Source of the DNA: Methylobacterium longum
GTDB lineage: Bacteria; Pseudomonadota; Alphaproteobacteria; Rhizobiales; Beijerinckiaceae
Direction of reading: 5' to 3'
DNA: 64,000 bases
Assembly (NCBI RefSeq): GCF_022179385.1
Contig: NZ_BPQS01000013.1
Span: 62,001 to 126,000 of the forward strand
Position 1 is the stretch's first letter. Each line of letters begins with the position of its first letter. Positions 35,300 to 44,126 of this stretch are shown here, one piece after another. A program made the translations under genes and the position numbers. The notes below the pieces were generated by a model, which saw only the letters and a list, made by a program, of their open reading frames with translations, did no database searches and had not been told where the DNA came from.

Positions 35300-37141
35300 C
35301 TACTCCCCGGCCGGCAGCCGCTCGGCCCGGATACGAGGCTCCTTCCCGCGCGCGGTCTCGTCCAGCGCGTCGGTGAACTGCAGGTTCGCGAGCTGCGCGT
35401 AGAGCGCGCCCTGGGCCAGCAGGCTCTCGTGGGTCCCGGTCTCGACGATGCGACCATCGTCAAGGACGAGGATCCGGTCCGCCGCGCGGATCGTGGCGAG
35501 GCGGTGGGCGATCACCAGAGTGGTGCGGCCCTGCATCAGCGTGTCGAGGGCGGCCTGCACCGCGCGCTCGGATTCCGCGTCGAGCGCCGAGGTCGCCTCA
35601 TCGAGCAGCAGGATCGGTGCATCCTTCAGAATGGCGCGGGCGATGGCGATGCGCTGCCGCTGGCCGCCCGACAGCGTCACGCCGCGTTCACCCACCTGGG
35701 TCGCGTAACCCTGCGGCAGGGCGGCGATGAAGCCGTGCGCGTTGGCAAGCTCGGCCGCGCGCCGCACCTCCGCCTCGCCGGCGTCGGGGCGCCCGTACCG
35801 GATGTTCTCGGTGACGCTGCCGGAGAACACCACCGGGTCCTGCGGAACCAGGGCGATGCGGGCGCGCAGGGCCTCCGGATCGACCTGCGCGATGTCGGCG
35901 CCATCCACCCGGATCCGGCCGCCCTGCGGGTCGTAGAAACGCAGCAGCAGCTGGAAGACCGTGGTCTTGCCGGCCCCGGAGGGACCGACGAGGGCGATGC
36001 GCTCGCCGGGCGCCGCCGCGAAGGCCAGGCCGTCCAGGGCGGCATGGCCGGGTCGCGTCGGATAGGCGAAGCGCACGGCCTCGAACTCCACGGCGCCGCG
36101 TGCGGGCACCGGCAGCGGAAGCGCGGGGGAGGGCGCGCGGATCGCGGGCTCCGTGGCGAGGATCTCGGTGAGCCGCTCCGCGGCCCCGGCCGACATCGCG
36201 AGGTCGCCGTACACCTCCGAGAGCTGGCCCAGCGCCCCGGCGCCGAAGACGGCGTAGAGCACGAATTGCGAGAGTTCGCCGCCGCTCATGGAGTGGTTGA
36301 GGACGCCCTGCGCCCCGTACCACATCACCCCGACCACCGAGGCGGAGATCAGGAAGATCGCCACGCCGGTCAGCAGGGCCCGCGCCCGGATCGAATCGCG
36401 GGCCGCCGCGTAGGCGTCCTCGGACGCCGCGGCGAAGCGGGCCTCCGTCATGGCCGAGCGCCCGAAGGCCTGCATGATCCGCACGGCTCCCACCGCCTCG
36501 GCGGCGTAGGCGGACGCATCCGCCAGACGGTCCTGCGCGGCCCTGGAGCGCCGGCGCACGCCCCGGCCCGAGATGATCAGCGGGAACACGATCAGCGGAA
36601 TCGCCGCCAGCACCATCACGGAGAGGCGGGGGCTCGTGATCACCATCATGGCGGTGGCGCCCACGAACAGGAACAGGTTCCGCAGCAGGATCGAGACCGA
36701 GACGCCGAAGGCCGACTTGATCTGCGTCGCGTCGGCCGTGAGACGCGAGACGATCTCCCCCGACTGCGCGCGGTCGAAGAAGGCGGGATCGAGGATCGTC
36801 AGACGGGCGAAGACGGCGCTGCGCAGGTCCGCCACCACGCGCTCGCCGAGCGTCACCACCGTGTAGACGCGCGCCGCGCTCGACAGCGCGAAGGCCGCCA
36901 CCACGCCGAGCAGGGCCAGGAAGTAGGCGTCGATCACCTCCGAGCCGTCGACGGTGAAGCCGTGGTCGATCACGCGGCGCATGGCGATCGGCACGACCAG
37001 CGTCGAGGCCGAGGCACAGATGAGGGCGACGAGTCCGGCGGCGATCCGCCCCCGGTAGCGCAGGGCAAAGGGCATCAGCGGCCGAAGCGCGCTCAGCGGG
37101 GCTTTGGGCCGACCTTCGGCGGCCTTGGTCTTACGGGCCAT
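35300..37141 (-). CDS. ABC exporter, fused membrane and ATPase domains (MsbA-like)
   Basis: A 613-residue half-transporter. Residues 1-330 form six membrane helices (first FALRYRGRIAAGLVALIC); residues 350-600 form the ATPase domain with Walker A GPSGAGKTT, signature LSGGQRQRIAIARAIL, Walker B ILLLDEATSALD and the H-loop VIAHRLATIRAAD. Homodimers of this type export lipids or hydrophobic compounds; the substrate is unknown. ATG at 37141 is preferred over an in-frame GTG three bases upstream. Divergent from rpmE. Confidence 0.9.
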   Translation of the reverse strand: MARKTKAAEGRPKAPLSALRPLMPFALRYRGRIAAGLVALICASASTLVVPIAMRRVIDHGFTVDGSEVIDAYFLALLGVVAAFALSSAARVYTVVTLGERVVADLRSAVFARLTILDPAFFDRAQSGEIVSRLTADATQIKSAFGVSVSILLRNLFLFVGATAMMVITSPRLSVMVLAAIPLIVFPLIISGRGVRRRSRAAQDRLADASAYAAEAVGAVRIMQAFGRSAMTEARFAAASEDAYAAARDSIRARALLTGVAIFLISASVVGVMWYGAQGVLNHSMSGGELSQFVLYAVFGAGALGQLSEVYGDLAMSAGAAERLTEILATEPAIRAPSPALPLPVPARGAVEFEAVRFAYPTRPGHAALDGLAFAAAPGERIALVGPSGAGKTTVFQLLLRFYDPQGGRIRVDGADIAQVDPEALRARIALVPQDPVVFSGSVTENIRYGRPDAGEAEVRRAAELANAHGFIAALPQGYATQVGERGVTLSGGQRQRIAIARAILKDAPILLLDEATSALDAESERAVQAALDTLMQGRTTLVIAHRLATIRAADRILVLDDGRIVETGTHESLLAQGALYAQLANLQFTDALDETARGKEPRIRAERLPAGE

Positions 37142-37385
37142 CACGCCTCACGTGTCAGTCCCCCCATCCGGTCCGCGGCGCTTGTGACCGGAGAAAGCCT
37201 GCGGTATACGCCGCCGCTCATCCGATTGCGTGTGTTCAATGGCCGCGGGCCGCCACCACGGTCGGCTTGGACGTGCCGTTGCCACGAACCAGCGGTTCGG
37301 TGCAACCGGTGATATCTTCCGCATTCCGGGCCGGGCGGCGCCTCCTGCGCTTCCCGCCGGCGTGCCAGATCAGGGACCAAAGGTC

Positions 37386-37634
37386 ATGGCGAAGGACGCG
37401 GCCGCAAAGGCCAAGGGGACCGAGCACCCCGACTACCACTTCATCAAGGTCGTGATGACCGACGGTACCGAGTACCAGACCCGTTCGACCTATGGGAAAG
37501 AGGGCGATACCCTCAACCTCGACATCGACCCGCTGACCCATCCGGCCTGGACCGGCGGTGAGCAGAAGATGCTGGACCGCGGCGGTCGCGTCTCGCGCTT
37601 CAACTCGCGGTTCGGCAACCTCGGCAAGCGCTGA
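37386..37634 (+). CDS. rpmE: Ribosomal protein L31 (cysteine-free form)
   Basis: An 82-residue large-subunit protein. The core [20 protein letters not shown] and the C-terminal HPAWTGGEQ and VSRFNSRFG identify L31. There is no cysteine, so it is the zinc-free (C-minus) form and would not serve as a zinc reserve. Start at ATG 37386 within AGGTCATGG, after a 244-base leader that probably includes the promoter. A strong terminator follows at 37678. Confidence 0.95.
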   Translation: MAKDAAAKAKGTEHPDYHFIKVVMTDGTEYQTRSTYGKEGDTLNLDIDPLTHPAWTGGEQKMLDRGGRVSRFNSRFGNLGKR

Positions 37635-37677
37635 GCGATCGAGACAGCGCACCGCCCCTCGGGACGGCGCGGCCGGA

Positions 37678-37708
37678 ACGGGCGGCCCTCCGGGGCCGCC
37701 CGTTTTTC
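37678..37708 (+). terminator. Factor-independent terminator of rpmE
   Basis: ACGGGCGGCC at 37678-37687 pairs perfectly with GGCCGCCCGT at 37694-37703 around a six-base loop and is followed by TTTTT. Classic stem plus T-tract, 44 bases after the rpmE stop. Confidence 0.92.
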
Positions 37709-37769
37709 GTTGCGGCACCGTGTGGCGGAGAGGCGCGCCTCCGGGCCGCTCGCTTCCGGGCCGGCGCCC

Positions 37770-38300
37770 TCAGCCGTCGGCCATCCGGAACGCCATCCGC
37801 AGCAGGCCCTGCTGCTGCGCCACCGGGCTCTCCACCGGCGCCGGCGTCGGGCGATCCTCGGTGATCAGCGAATCGAGGTGCAGGATCCGGGTGTGAAGGC
37901 GCCTCGCCCGCTGGATCAACTGCTGGAGGCGGACCGGCAGCTGGTTGAAATCCTGCGGCTTCGACGGCTCGGAGCTGCCGAGCTTGACGCGATGCTTCTC
38001 TAGGAGCGCCTCCGCCGGGGTCATCTCGCCTTCGGCAACGGCGCGCTGCACGAGCAGCCAGGAGGCGATCTGCATCAGCAGTGTCGTCAGGCGCATGCTC
38101 TCGGTCGCGTAGCTCAGCGTCGCGTCGCGGGAAACGAGGCGGGACTCGTCGCGACCTTCGCCGTCGAGGTAGGCGGCCGTCTCTTCGACGAGCGTCATCC
38201 CTTCGCGGAACAGCGTCTTGAAGGCGTCCGAGTGGACGTAGGACTTGCCGAAATCGACCCAGTCTCGGTCGTCCCGGAACGTGACATCGAAGCCGTTCAT
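37770..38300 (-). CDS. rcdA: RcdA-family protein (DUF1465), CtrA degradation adaptor
   Basis: A 176-residue helical protein of family DUF1465, whose Caulobacter member RcdA forms part of the ClpXP adaptor hierarchy that degrades the cell-cycle regulator CtrA. Visible features are an N-terminal SKSYVHS-like segment (DFGKSYVHSDAFKTLFREG), helix VEETAAYLDGEG, YATESMRLTTLLMQIASWLL and a charged helical EKHRVKLGS tail. Start at ATG 38300 (MNGFDV); the longer form to 38405 is unlikely. The AT-rich stretch TTTTTTAACCTTAATAT at 38419-38436 may be its promoter. Role by family homology only. Confidence 0.82.
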   Translation of the reverse strand: MNGFDVTFRDDRDWVDFGKSYVHSDAFKTLFREGMTLVEETAAYLDGEGRDESRLVSRDATLSYATESMRLTTLLMQIASWLLVQRAVAEGEMTPAEALLEKHRVKLGSSEPSKPQDFNQLPVRLQQLIQRARRLHTRILHLDSLITEDRPTPAPVESPVAQQQGLLRMAFRMADG

Positions 38301-38761
38301 CTGCCTCTCCTGTGCCGTCCGACGGCCCTGTCCGTGCGAAACTGGGACGCTGCGTCCCTGGCTGTCCGACGACGCAGCAATCCTAGCGCCGATCGGCGGC
38401 GACATCAGGGTTCATCCTTTTTTAACCTTAATATCGCGCCTGCGGCCAACTTAAGACCGCTGTAGGCGGATGCCACTGCGCCGCGACGAGGCCCCGATAG
38501 GGCTGGATTGGCCGCATCGGCCCGTCCTGAGCGGGAGGCACGTCGCGGGGGGATCTCCGCCGCGCTATGGCATCCCTGCCACAGGTCGTGGCGCGCGGCC
38601 GTCGCCCAGCGGCCGGATCCCGCTGCCGCGTGCGCTTGCGCACCGCGGTGCCATATTCCGGCCCCTTCGATAGGGAGTCTTAACGGCAGACCGACACCGT
38701 GGCGCGGAGACAAGCCGTCCCCGCCACAATCTGACGAACTCCGGACCAGAGCCAGCGACCG
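38301..38761. other. Gap between rcdA and the L,D-transpeptidase gene
   Basis: This 461-base gap holds the divergent promoters of the flanking genes. A marked AT-rich patch lies at 38419-38455 (TTTTTTAACCTTAATATCG, then AACTTAAGACC). Several open frames cross the gap but none has a convincing start, codon bias or family resemblance. I see no RNA gene or repeat. Confidence 0.4.
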
Positions 38762-40060
38762 ATGCGCATGAAGGCACAAAACCGGTTCACCGCCCTGTTG
38801 AGCGTCGCCGCCCTCGGCACGCTCGGCTTCGGCGCCGCCGAGGCGCGCGACCAGGGCAATTACGCCCAGGCCGAATGGGCGCAGGACTACGCCTCTCCCG
38901 CCGGCATGCAGGTCCAGCGCGAGACCGTTCCGATCCTCTCGCCTCAGACGGTGACGGCGACCGAGCAGATGGTCGATCGCTACAAGGACATCGTCACCCG
39001 CGGCGGCTGGCGCGCGGTCTCCGGTGCCGAGCATCTGCGGATCGGCTCACGCGGCCCGGCCGTGGCCGCCGTCCGCCAGCGCCTCATCGTTACGGGCGAC
39101 CTCGATCAGGCGGCCGGTGGTTCGGGCGTGTACGATTCCTACGTCGCAGCCGGCGTGAAGCGCTTCCAGGCCCGCCACGGCCTGAGCCAGACCGGTACGA
39201 TGAGCCTCGCCACCCAGCAGGCCATGAACGTGACCGCCGACGTGCGGCTGCGTCAGCTGGAGACCAACGTGGTGCGCCTGCGCTCCTATTCGGGTGATCT
39301 CGGCCGCCGCTTCGTCATCACCAACATCCCCGCCGCGCTGGTGGAGACGGTGGAGAACGGTCAGGTCGTCACGCTCCACGCCGCGGGCGTAGGCAAAATC
39401 GACCGCCAGTCGCCAATCATGAACACCAAGGCGACGCAGATCAATTTCAACCCGACCTGGACGGTCCCGGCTTCCATCGTGAAGAAGGACCTGATCCCGA
39501 AGATGCAGAAGGATCCGAACTACCTCACGGACAACAAGATCCGCATTCTCGGGAACGGCCAGGAGATCTCGCCGAAGTCGGTGAACTGGTTCTCCGACGA
39601 GGGCACGCGCTATACCTACCGGCAGGATTCGGGCGCCGACTTCAATTCGATGGGCATCGTGCGCATCAACATCCCGAATCCCTACGGCGTGTTCATGCAC
39701 GACACGAACACCAAGGGTGTGTTCGGCGACGATTTCCGCTTCATCTCCTCGGGCTGCGTCCGCGTCCAGAACGTGCGCGAGTACATCACTTGGCTCCTCA
39801 AGGACACGCCCGGCTGGGGTCGCCAGCAGGTCGAGGAGGCGATCGAGAGCGGCAAGCGCATCGACGCCAACATCGCACAGCCGGTGCCAGTCTACTGGAC
39901 CTACATCACTGCGTGGTCGACCCCGGACGGCCTCGTGCAGTTCCGGGACGACATCTACAAGCGCGACGGCGTGAACGTGCCGTCGACCATCGGTGCCCCG
40001 ACTCCCGTCGCGAGCGCCGAGCCTGTGCCGCAGAGCTTCGAGCCCGGCGACGAGGAGTAA
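38762..40060 (+). CDS. L,D-transpeptidase (YkuD domain) with peptidoglycan-binding domain
   Basis: A 432-residue exported enzyme that makes 3-3 cross-links or anchors proteins to peptidoglycan. It has a signal peptide (about residues 1-28, ALLSVAALGTLGFGAAEARD), a PG-binding domain around residues 90-160 (LRIGSRGPAVAAVRQRL and GVKRFQARHGLSQTG), and a YkuD domain around 190-345 with the catalytic SSGCVRVQN, Cys332, preceded by the histidine in PYGVFMHDTN. The length and a C-terminal tail of about 70 residues match the YcbB-like group. A hairpin at 40105 follows. Confidence 0.92.
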   Translation: MRMKAQNRFTALLSVAALGTLGFGAAEARDQGNYAQAEWAQDYASPAGMQVQRETVPILSPQTVTATEQMVDRYKDIVTRGGWRAVSGAEHLRIGSRGPAVAAVRQRLIVTGDLDQAAGGSGVYDSYVAAGVKRFQARHGLSQTGTMSLATQQAMNVTADVRLRQLETNVVRLRSYSGDLGRRFVITNIPAALVETVENGQVVTLHAAGVGKIDRQSPIMNTKATQINFNPTWTVPASIVKKDLIPKMQKDPNYLTDNKIRILGNGQEISPKSVNWFSDEGTRYTYRQDSGADFNSMGIVRINIPNPYGVFMHDTNTKGVFGDDFRFISSGCVRVQNVREYITWLLKDTPGWGRQQVEEAIESGKRIDANIAQPVPVYWTYITAWSTPDGLVQFRDDIYKRDGVNVPSTIGAPTPVASAEPVPQSFEPGDEE

Positions 40061-40104
40061 TTCTCACCGCCGCGTGACGGCGCCGCGCTCCGGTGCAGCG
40101 TTCC

Positions 40105-40136
40105 GAGGCCCGCATCTCCGCCGAGATGCGGGCCTC
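40105..40136 (+). terminator. Perfect 14-bp hairpin after the L,D-transpeptidase gene
   Basis: GAGGCCCGCATCTC at 40105-40118 and GAGATGCGGGCCTC at 40123-40136 pair perfectly around CGCC, 45 bases beyond the stop. The stem is very stable; no T-run follows, so termination may need Rho or the stem may protect the mRNA end. Confidence 0.55.
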
Positions 40137-40253
40137 GCGCGTTGCGGATCGCTTCTGTCATCCGGCCGTCAGACAGATCTGCTTGGCCGCAGGCGACAGC
40201 GCGATCGGCTCGCCAGCCGGACGCCGCGTTGCGTTGCGTTGCAGGAGCAGCCC

Positions 40254-41916
40254 ATGTCGCGTGATACCGCATCCGGAGTCGGACGCCTCACCCGGCGGGA
40301 GACCGTAGCCGGCCTGGCCGGCCTAGGGCTGGCCCGCGGGGCGCGCGACGGCGGAGGAGGCCGCGGAGGCCACCGGGATCGTCTGGGCGACCGGCCTCGC
40401 CGGGGTGGACCGCGTCCCGCTGCCCGGCGTGCTGGTCTCCAACGGGCGCGAGGTCGTGCGCACGGACGCGCAGGGCCGCTACCGCCTGCCGCTGGAGGGG
40501 GACGGCGCGATCTTCGTGATCAAGCCGCCGGACTACGCCCTGCCGCGCGACGTCGACAACGTGCCGCGCCACTCCTACGTCCATCAGCCCGGCGGAACGC
40601 CGGTCGACCTGGGTCTCCGCTACCGGGGCGTCGCCCCGACCGGACCGCTGCCGGCCTCGATCGACTTCACCCTGACACGGACCGAGGAGCCGACGGAGTT
40701 CGACGTCCTCCTGTTCACCGATCCCCAGCCCGAGAGCCGCACCGAGCTCGACCACGTGCGGGATACCGCCGTCGCCCGCGCGATGGCGATCCCGGCGGCG
40801 TTCGGCCTGACCACTGGCGACGTTTTGTTCGACGACCTGTCGCTCTACGGCCGGTCCAACCGCATCGTGGGCCAGATCGGCGTGCCCTGGTACAGCCTGC
40901 CGGGCCACCACGACCTCAACATGCAGGCCCCGGATGCCCGCTACAGCCGCGAGACCTGGAAGCGGGTGTTCGGGTCGCCGACCTACGCGTTCCAGCAGGG
41001 GCGCGCGTGGTTCGTCCTGCTCGACAATGTCGAGTGGCTCGGTCCGCCGGTTCCCCTCGGCGCAAACACCTATCGCGGACGGGTCGGCGAGCGCGGCCTC
41101 GCCTTCCTCCGCAACCTCCTGGCCGAGATCCCGCGGGACGCCCTGATCGTGCTCGCCATGCACATCCCGCTCTTCACCGACACGGCGCCGGACGACGCGC
41201 GCGGGACGACGACCGACCGGGCCGCGCTCCTCGATCTGCTGGGCGGGCGCAGGGTCCTGAGCCTTGCCGGGCATACCCACACCACCGAGCACCACTATCC
41301 GGCCAAGGGCCACCACCACCATGTCCTCACGGCCGTCTCGGGCTCATGGTGGAGCGGCCCGGACACGCGCACCGGCATCCCATCGGCCGACAGCCGCGAC
41401 GGTACGCCCAACGGCTTCCACGTGCTGTCGATCCGCGGCAACGACTACACCACGCGCTACGTCCCGGCGCAGGGTCAGCCGGACGAGACGATGCGCATCC
41501 TGTTCGAGAGCGAGGCGCGCGCCGGCGCGGTGGAGGTGATCCGTCACACCCGGCCCCTGCAGGGCCTGCGGCCGTCGGTCGCCCAGGACGCGCTCGCCGA
41601 TACGACTGTGGTGGTCAACGTTTTCGACGGCGGTCCACGAACGCACCTCACGCTTCGGATCGGAGGCCGCGCCCCGCAGGCGCTGGCGCGGACTCGTCGC
41701 CTGGATCCGTTCGTCGCCGAGCTGTTCCAGCGCTACCCGGAGACCAAGAAGGGCTGGGTCCAGGCAATACCGTCGTCCCACATCTGGACGGCGCGGCTGC
41801 CGGACGACCTCGCACCGGGCGTTCATCGCGTCACGGTTGAAGGCGTCGACGAGTACGGCCGCCCGATCCGCGCCAGCGCCGTGCTGGAGGTCGCCGGCGA
41901 GCGGGGGCGCGGCTGA
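40254..41916 (+). CDS. Tat-exported calcineurin-like phosphoesterase, signal peptide frameshifted
   Basis: From GTG 40411 or ATG 40405 onward the protein is complete: N-terminal beta-sandwich (VDRVPLPGVLVSNGREVV), metallophosphatase domain with LLFTDPQPESR, TTGDVLFDD, LPGHHDLN, LAMHIPLF and GHTHTTEHHY, then a C-terminal beta domain. Upstream, in another frame, an ATG at 40254 with GCAGGAG opens a twin-arginine signal (RLTRRETVAGLAGLGLARGA) that joins the main frame (ATAEEAAEATGIVWATGLAG) only if one base is added or lost near 40340-40355. As written the enzyme would lack its export signal. Whether this is a real mutation or a read error cannot be told. Confidence 0.75.
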
Positions 41917-42498
41917 CGGAACCGGTCGGGCTGCCGGAAGGCGGACACCGTGGCCGCCTTCCGCGAACCCCTCGATGACGTTCGCGCGGACGGCGTCCCG
42001 GTCGTCGGATATGCGGTGCGTGACGGTGCTCTGGTCGGCCGCGACCGTCCGGGCGTGCCGGCGGCCGCCGGCCTTGACCTCCTCGATGCGGATCGCACTG
42101 AACGAGGCCAGGGCACGATCCTCGGTTGCCTCGGCCTCCGGATCCGCACCGACGGCGGTTTCCCCGCCCCTGCCGGTCTGGTCCTGATCCCGGAGCGGGA
42201 ACCTGTTCCGGCGTGGCAGCAGTGCCGCGCCGGTGTCCCCTGCGCCATCCGCGGACAGCGTGGCGCGGGGGAGGATCGATCCGGCCTCTCAGACGACATC
42301 CATCGCGAGGGGCAGGATCGTGGCTCCAGGGAGATCGGGCCAAGCGTACCGCCAAGCTCCGAGCCCAGCATGGCCGCGGGAGGCGACACGCGCCGTTTCG
42401 TCCGCGGCCGGGGCGGGGAAGACGCCAGGGAGCCGGCCCCGGAACCCCTGGAAGCGCGGTCCGTTGGTCACCATCCCCAACCCATCAGGAGCCGCGTC
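41917..42498 (+). other. Gap with coding-like composition but no recognisable gene
   Basis: From GTG 41950 an open frame runs without a stop into the small gene at 42499. Its first 100 codons have GC-rich third positions and protein-like content (VPVVGYAVRDGALVG, LGLRIRTDGGFPAPAGLVLI), after which the composition becomes disordered. It may be a decayed gene end or a real unknown protein of up to 250 residues. No family recognised. No RNA structure noted. Confidence 0.3.
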
Positions 42499-42702
42499 AT
42501 GGCCAATCCCGGCCTTCCCGAGCCCACGCCCGGCGATCTGCCGCCCCCGCCGCCGACACCCGAAGAAGAGCCGGATATCGGCCCCACCGGCCCGCGCACG
42601 CCCTATCCGGTGAACGATCCGGGGATCGGCGAGCCGGGCGGCCCCGGTTCAGAGCCGGACATCTTCCCGGGTACGCCGACAGATCCCGGCACGCGGATGT
42701 AA
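42499..42702 (+). CDS. Small proline-rich acidic hypothetical protein
   Basis: A 67-residue protein starting at ATG 42499 with CAGGAG eight bases upstream. It is almost entirely Pro, Gly, Glu, Asp and Thr (PGDLPPPPPTPEEEPDIGPT, then GGPGSEPDIFPGTPTDPG) with no hydrophobic core, so probably disordered. No known domain; short low-complexity proteins of this type are common in this bacterial group by my impression. Own ribosome site argues that it is a separate gene from the frame upstream. Confidence 0.6.
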   Translation: MANPGLPEPTPGDLPPPPPTPEEEPDIGPTGPRTPYPVNDPGIGEPGGPGSEPDIFPGTPTDPGTRM

Positions 42703-42712
42703 TCTGCGCCGA

Positions 42713-43102
42713 TCAGTGACCGCCATGCGACGTGCGAACGTCGCGCGGCGCATTCAGGATTTCGGAGAGGCTCGTCACCACGTGGCGGGCCTCTTCGTCG
42801 GTGAGACGCAGCTGGAACGGCGGCAGCGCGCCGGCCTGAAGCGCGACCACGGCCTGCCCCTCGTCGTCGGTGCCGATCTCGATGGCCGACGACGTCACGT
42901 CGAGCATGGCCACCTCCTCGTCGCCCATCTCCTCGCCCATGTCGGGCTCGTCGGTGTCGTCGATCGCGGTGAGGAGCTGCCCGACGGCGCGGACCAGGGC
43001 GCGGGCGGCGCGGGCATCCATCACCACCGCCGTCGCCTGATCATCCTTCTGGAAGGAGAGCTGGATGTTCGCACCGTCCAGCGAGACCGAGATGCCTGCC
43101 AT
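42713..43102 (-). CDS. Hypothetical acidic protein
   Basis: A 129-residue soluble protein from ATG 43102 (MAGISVSLDGANIQLSFQ). It has a beta-rich start, helix ARAARALVRAVGQLLTAI, an acidic linker (DDTDEPDMGEEMGDEEV), a second beta part (SAIEIGTDDEGQAVVAL) and a helix EEARHVVTSLSEIL. No family recognised. It is divergent from cspA across a 316-base gap. The longer version to 43369 covers the cspA leader and is rejected. Confidence 0.6.
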   Translation of the reverse strand: MAGISVSLDGANIQLSFQKDDQATAVVMDARAARALVRAVGQLLTAIDDTDEPDMGEEMGDEEVAMLDVTSSAIEIGTDDEGQAVVALQAGALPPFQLRLTDEEARHVVTSLSEILNAPRDVRTSHGGH

Positions 43103-43418
43103 GTATCGTCCAGAGCCACACGCCTTAACCGCTTGAGCGCATTCCGTATATGCATCGCGACGGCCGGAAATCACAGGGGGCGCGACCCACCGCCGGTGTG
43201 GCTCCGGCCACCTGCGACGCAGAAGATACGCCGCCAGCGCCTTGTTGCAGCCGCAGCCGACGCTTAAATACGTCCTCGGGGGGCTTTCCCACCGAGGCTG
43301 ACGCTCTTCAGGTTCAGCGACTCGCGCCCCGCCGCACTGGCTCAACCCAGAAAGACCGTGGTGCATCACGCGGCCCTCGTGCCGTGCGGATGGCCTATGG
43401 ACGAATGAGGTACACTAC
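43103..43418. other. cspA leader and divergent promoter region
   Basis: A 316-base gap between the acidic hypothetical gene and cspA. It contains an AT-rich GCTTAAATAC at 43262-43271 and, just after it, a stem-loop CCTCGG/CCGAGG extended by GGG/CCC at 43274-43297. If transcription starts upstream, cspA has a structured leader of more than 100 bases, as many cold-shock genes do. No reading frame here is convincing. Confidence 0.4.
43274..43297 (+). promoter_or_regulatory. Stem-loop in the cspA leader
   Basis: CCTCGG (43274-43279) pairs with CCGAGG (43292-43297); one G opposite A interrupts the stem, then GGG pairs with CCC, leaving the loop CTTT. It is 122 bases upstream of the cspA GTG and could be a leader element or an early terminator without T-run. 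Confidence 0.35.
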
Positions 43419-43628
43419 GTGAATACCGGTACTGTGAAGTGGTTCAACGAGACCAAGGGCTACGGCTTCATCCAGCCGGATGACGGCGGCAAGGACGTGT
43501 TCGTTCACATCTCGGCCGTCGAGAGCGCCGGGATGCGCAACCTGATCGAAGGTCAGCGCGTCACTTACGAGATCCTCACCGACAAGCGCAGCGGCAAGGA
43601 CGCCGCCGGCAACCTACAGGCGGCTTGA
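43419..43628 (+). CDS. cspA: Cold-shock protein, CspA family
   Basis: A 69-residue single cold-shock domain RNA chaperone. RNP1 is [10 protein letters not shown] and RNP2 is DVFVHISAV, both intact; [14 protein letters not shown] opens the domain. It starts with GTG at 43419 preceded by GAGGTACACTAC. The leader contains a stable stem-loop. Family certain; which stress induces it cannot be read from the sequence. Confidence 0.94.
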   Translation: MNTGTVKWFNETKGYGFIQPDDGGKDVFVHISAVESAGMRNLIEGQRVTYEILTDKRSGKDAAGNLQAA

Positions 43629-43813
43629 TCGACCTGCGAGGCTGAGGGTCCTGGCTGAACGCCCGCCGTGCCACCGTGCACCGGGCGCCCCCGCAACGGG
43701 AAGGCCGACAAGGACTTTGAACCGGCCGCGTGACGCGGTTCCCCCTTCCGACGCTTCCCGGCGGGCGACATCGTCCACGGTGACAGCGTCGGAGGCAATT
43801 TCCAGAAACGACA

Positions 43814-43834
43814 CCGGACGGCGCCAACGTCCGG
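43814..43834 (+). promoter_or_regulatory. Stem-loop just upstream of the 78-residue gene
   Basis: CCGGACG at 43814-43820 pairs perfectly with CGTCCGG at 43828-43834 (loop GCGCCAA), 24 bases before the ATG at 43859, followed by an A-rich stretch AGAAAAGAAAAGA. It could end cspA transcripts or control translation of the next gene. Confidence 0.35.
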
Positions 43835-43858
43835 CTCAGAAAAGAAAAGACCTTACGT

Positions 43859-44095
43859 ATGTTGTTCGAATACACGCGGCGCCATGGCGTCCGCTCGCCC
43901 GTCACCGATGCGCCGACCTTCCGGGTCGGCAAGCTGGCACGGGCCAATACCGGGGATCAGACCCGGGCCGACATCAGTCACCTGATCGACCGGTCCTACA
44001 ATTATCACTCCCCGCGGGAGCTTCACTGGCATCTCGCCGAGCGGCTCGGGCTCGCGCCCACCGCGATGAAGCTCCACGACGCGACGGCGGCCTGA
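43859..44095 (+). CDS. Small hypothetical protein downstream of cspA
   Basis: A 78-residue soluble protein: MLFEYTRRHGVRSP start, a middle with VGKLARANTGDQTRADIS, then HSPRELHWHLAERLGLAPTA. Net basic with several histidines. No domain recognised. The ATG follows an A-rich segment and a stem-loop 24 bases upstream. Codon use fits the genome, supporting a real gene. Confidence 0.6.
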   Translation: MLFEYTRRHGVRSPVTDAPTFRVGKLARANTGDQTRADISHLIDRSYNYHSPRELHWHLAERLGLAPTAMKLHDATAA

Positions 44096-44126
44096 GAGCC
44101 GCCGCTCATCAGCGGAACAGCGGTCC

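Noticed and set aside
34340-37312. Very long plus-strand open frame of 990 codons
   Set aside because: It is antisense to the D-cysteine desulfhydrase family gene and the ABC exporter, both with full motifs. The long frame is a GC-skew shadow rich in Arg, Gly, His and Asp.
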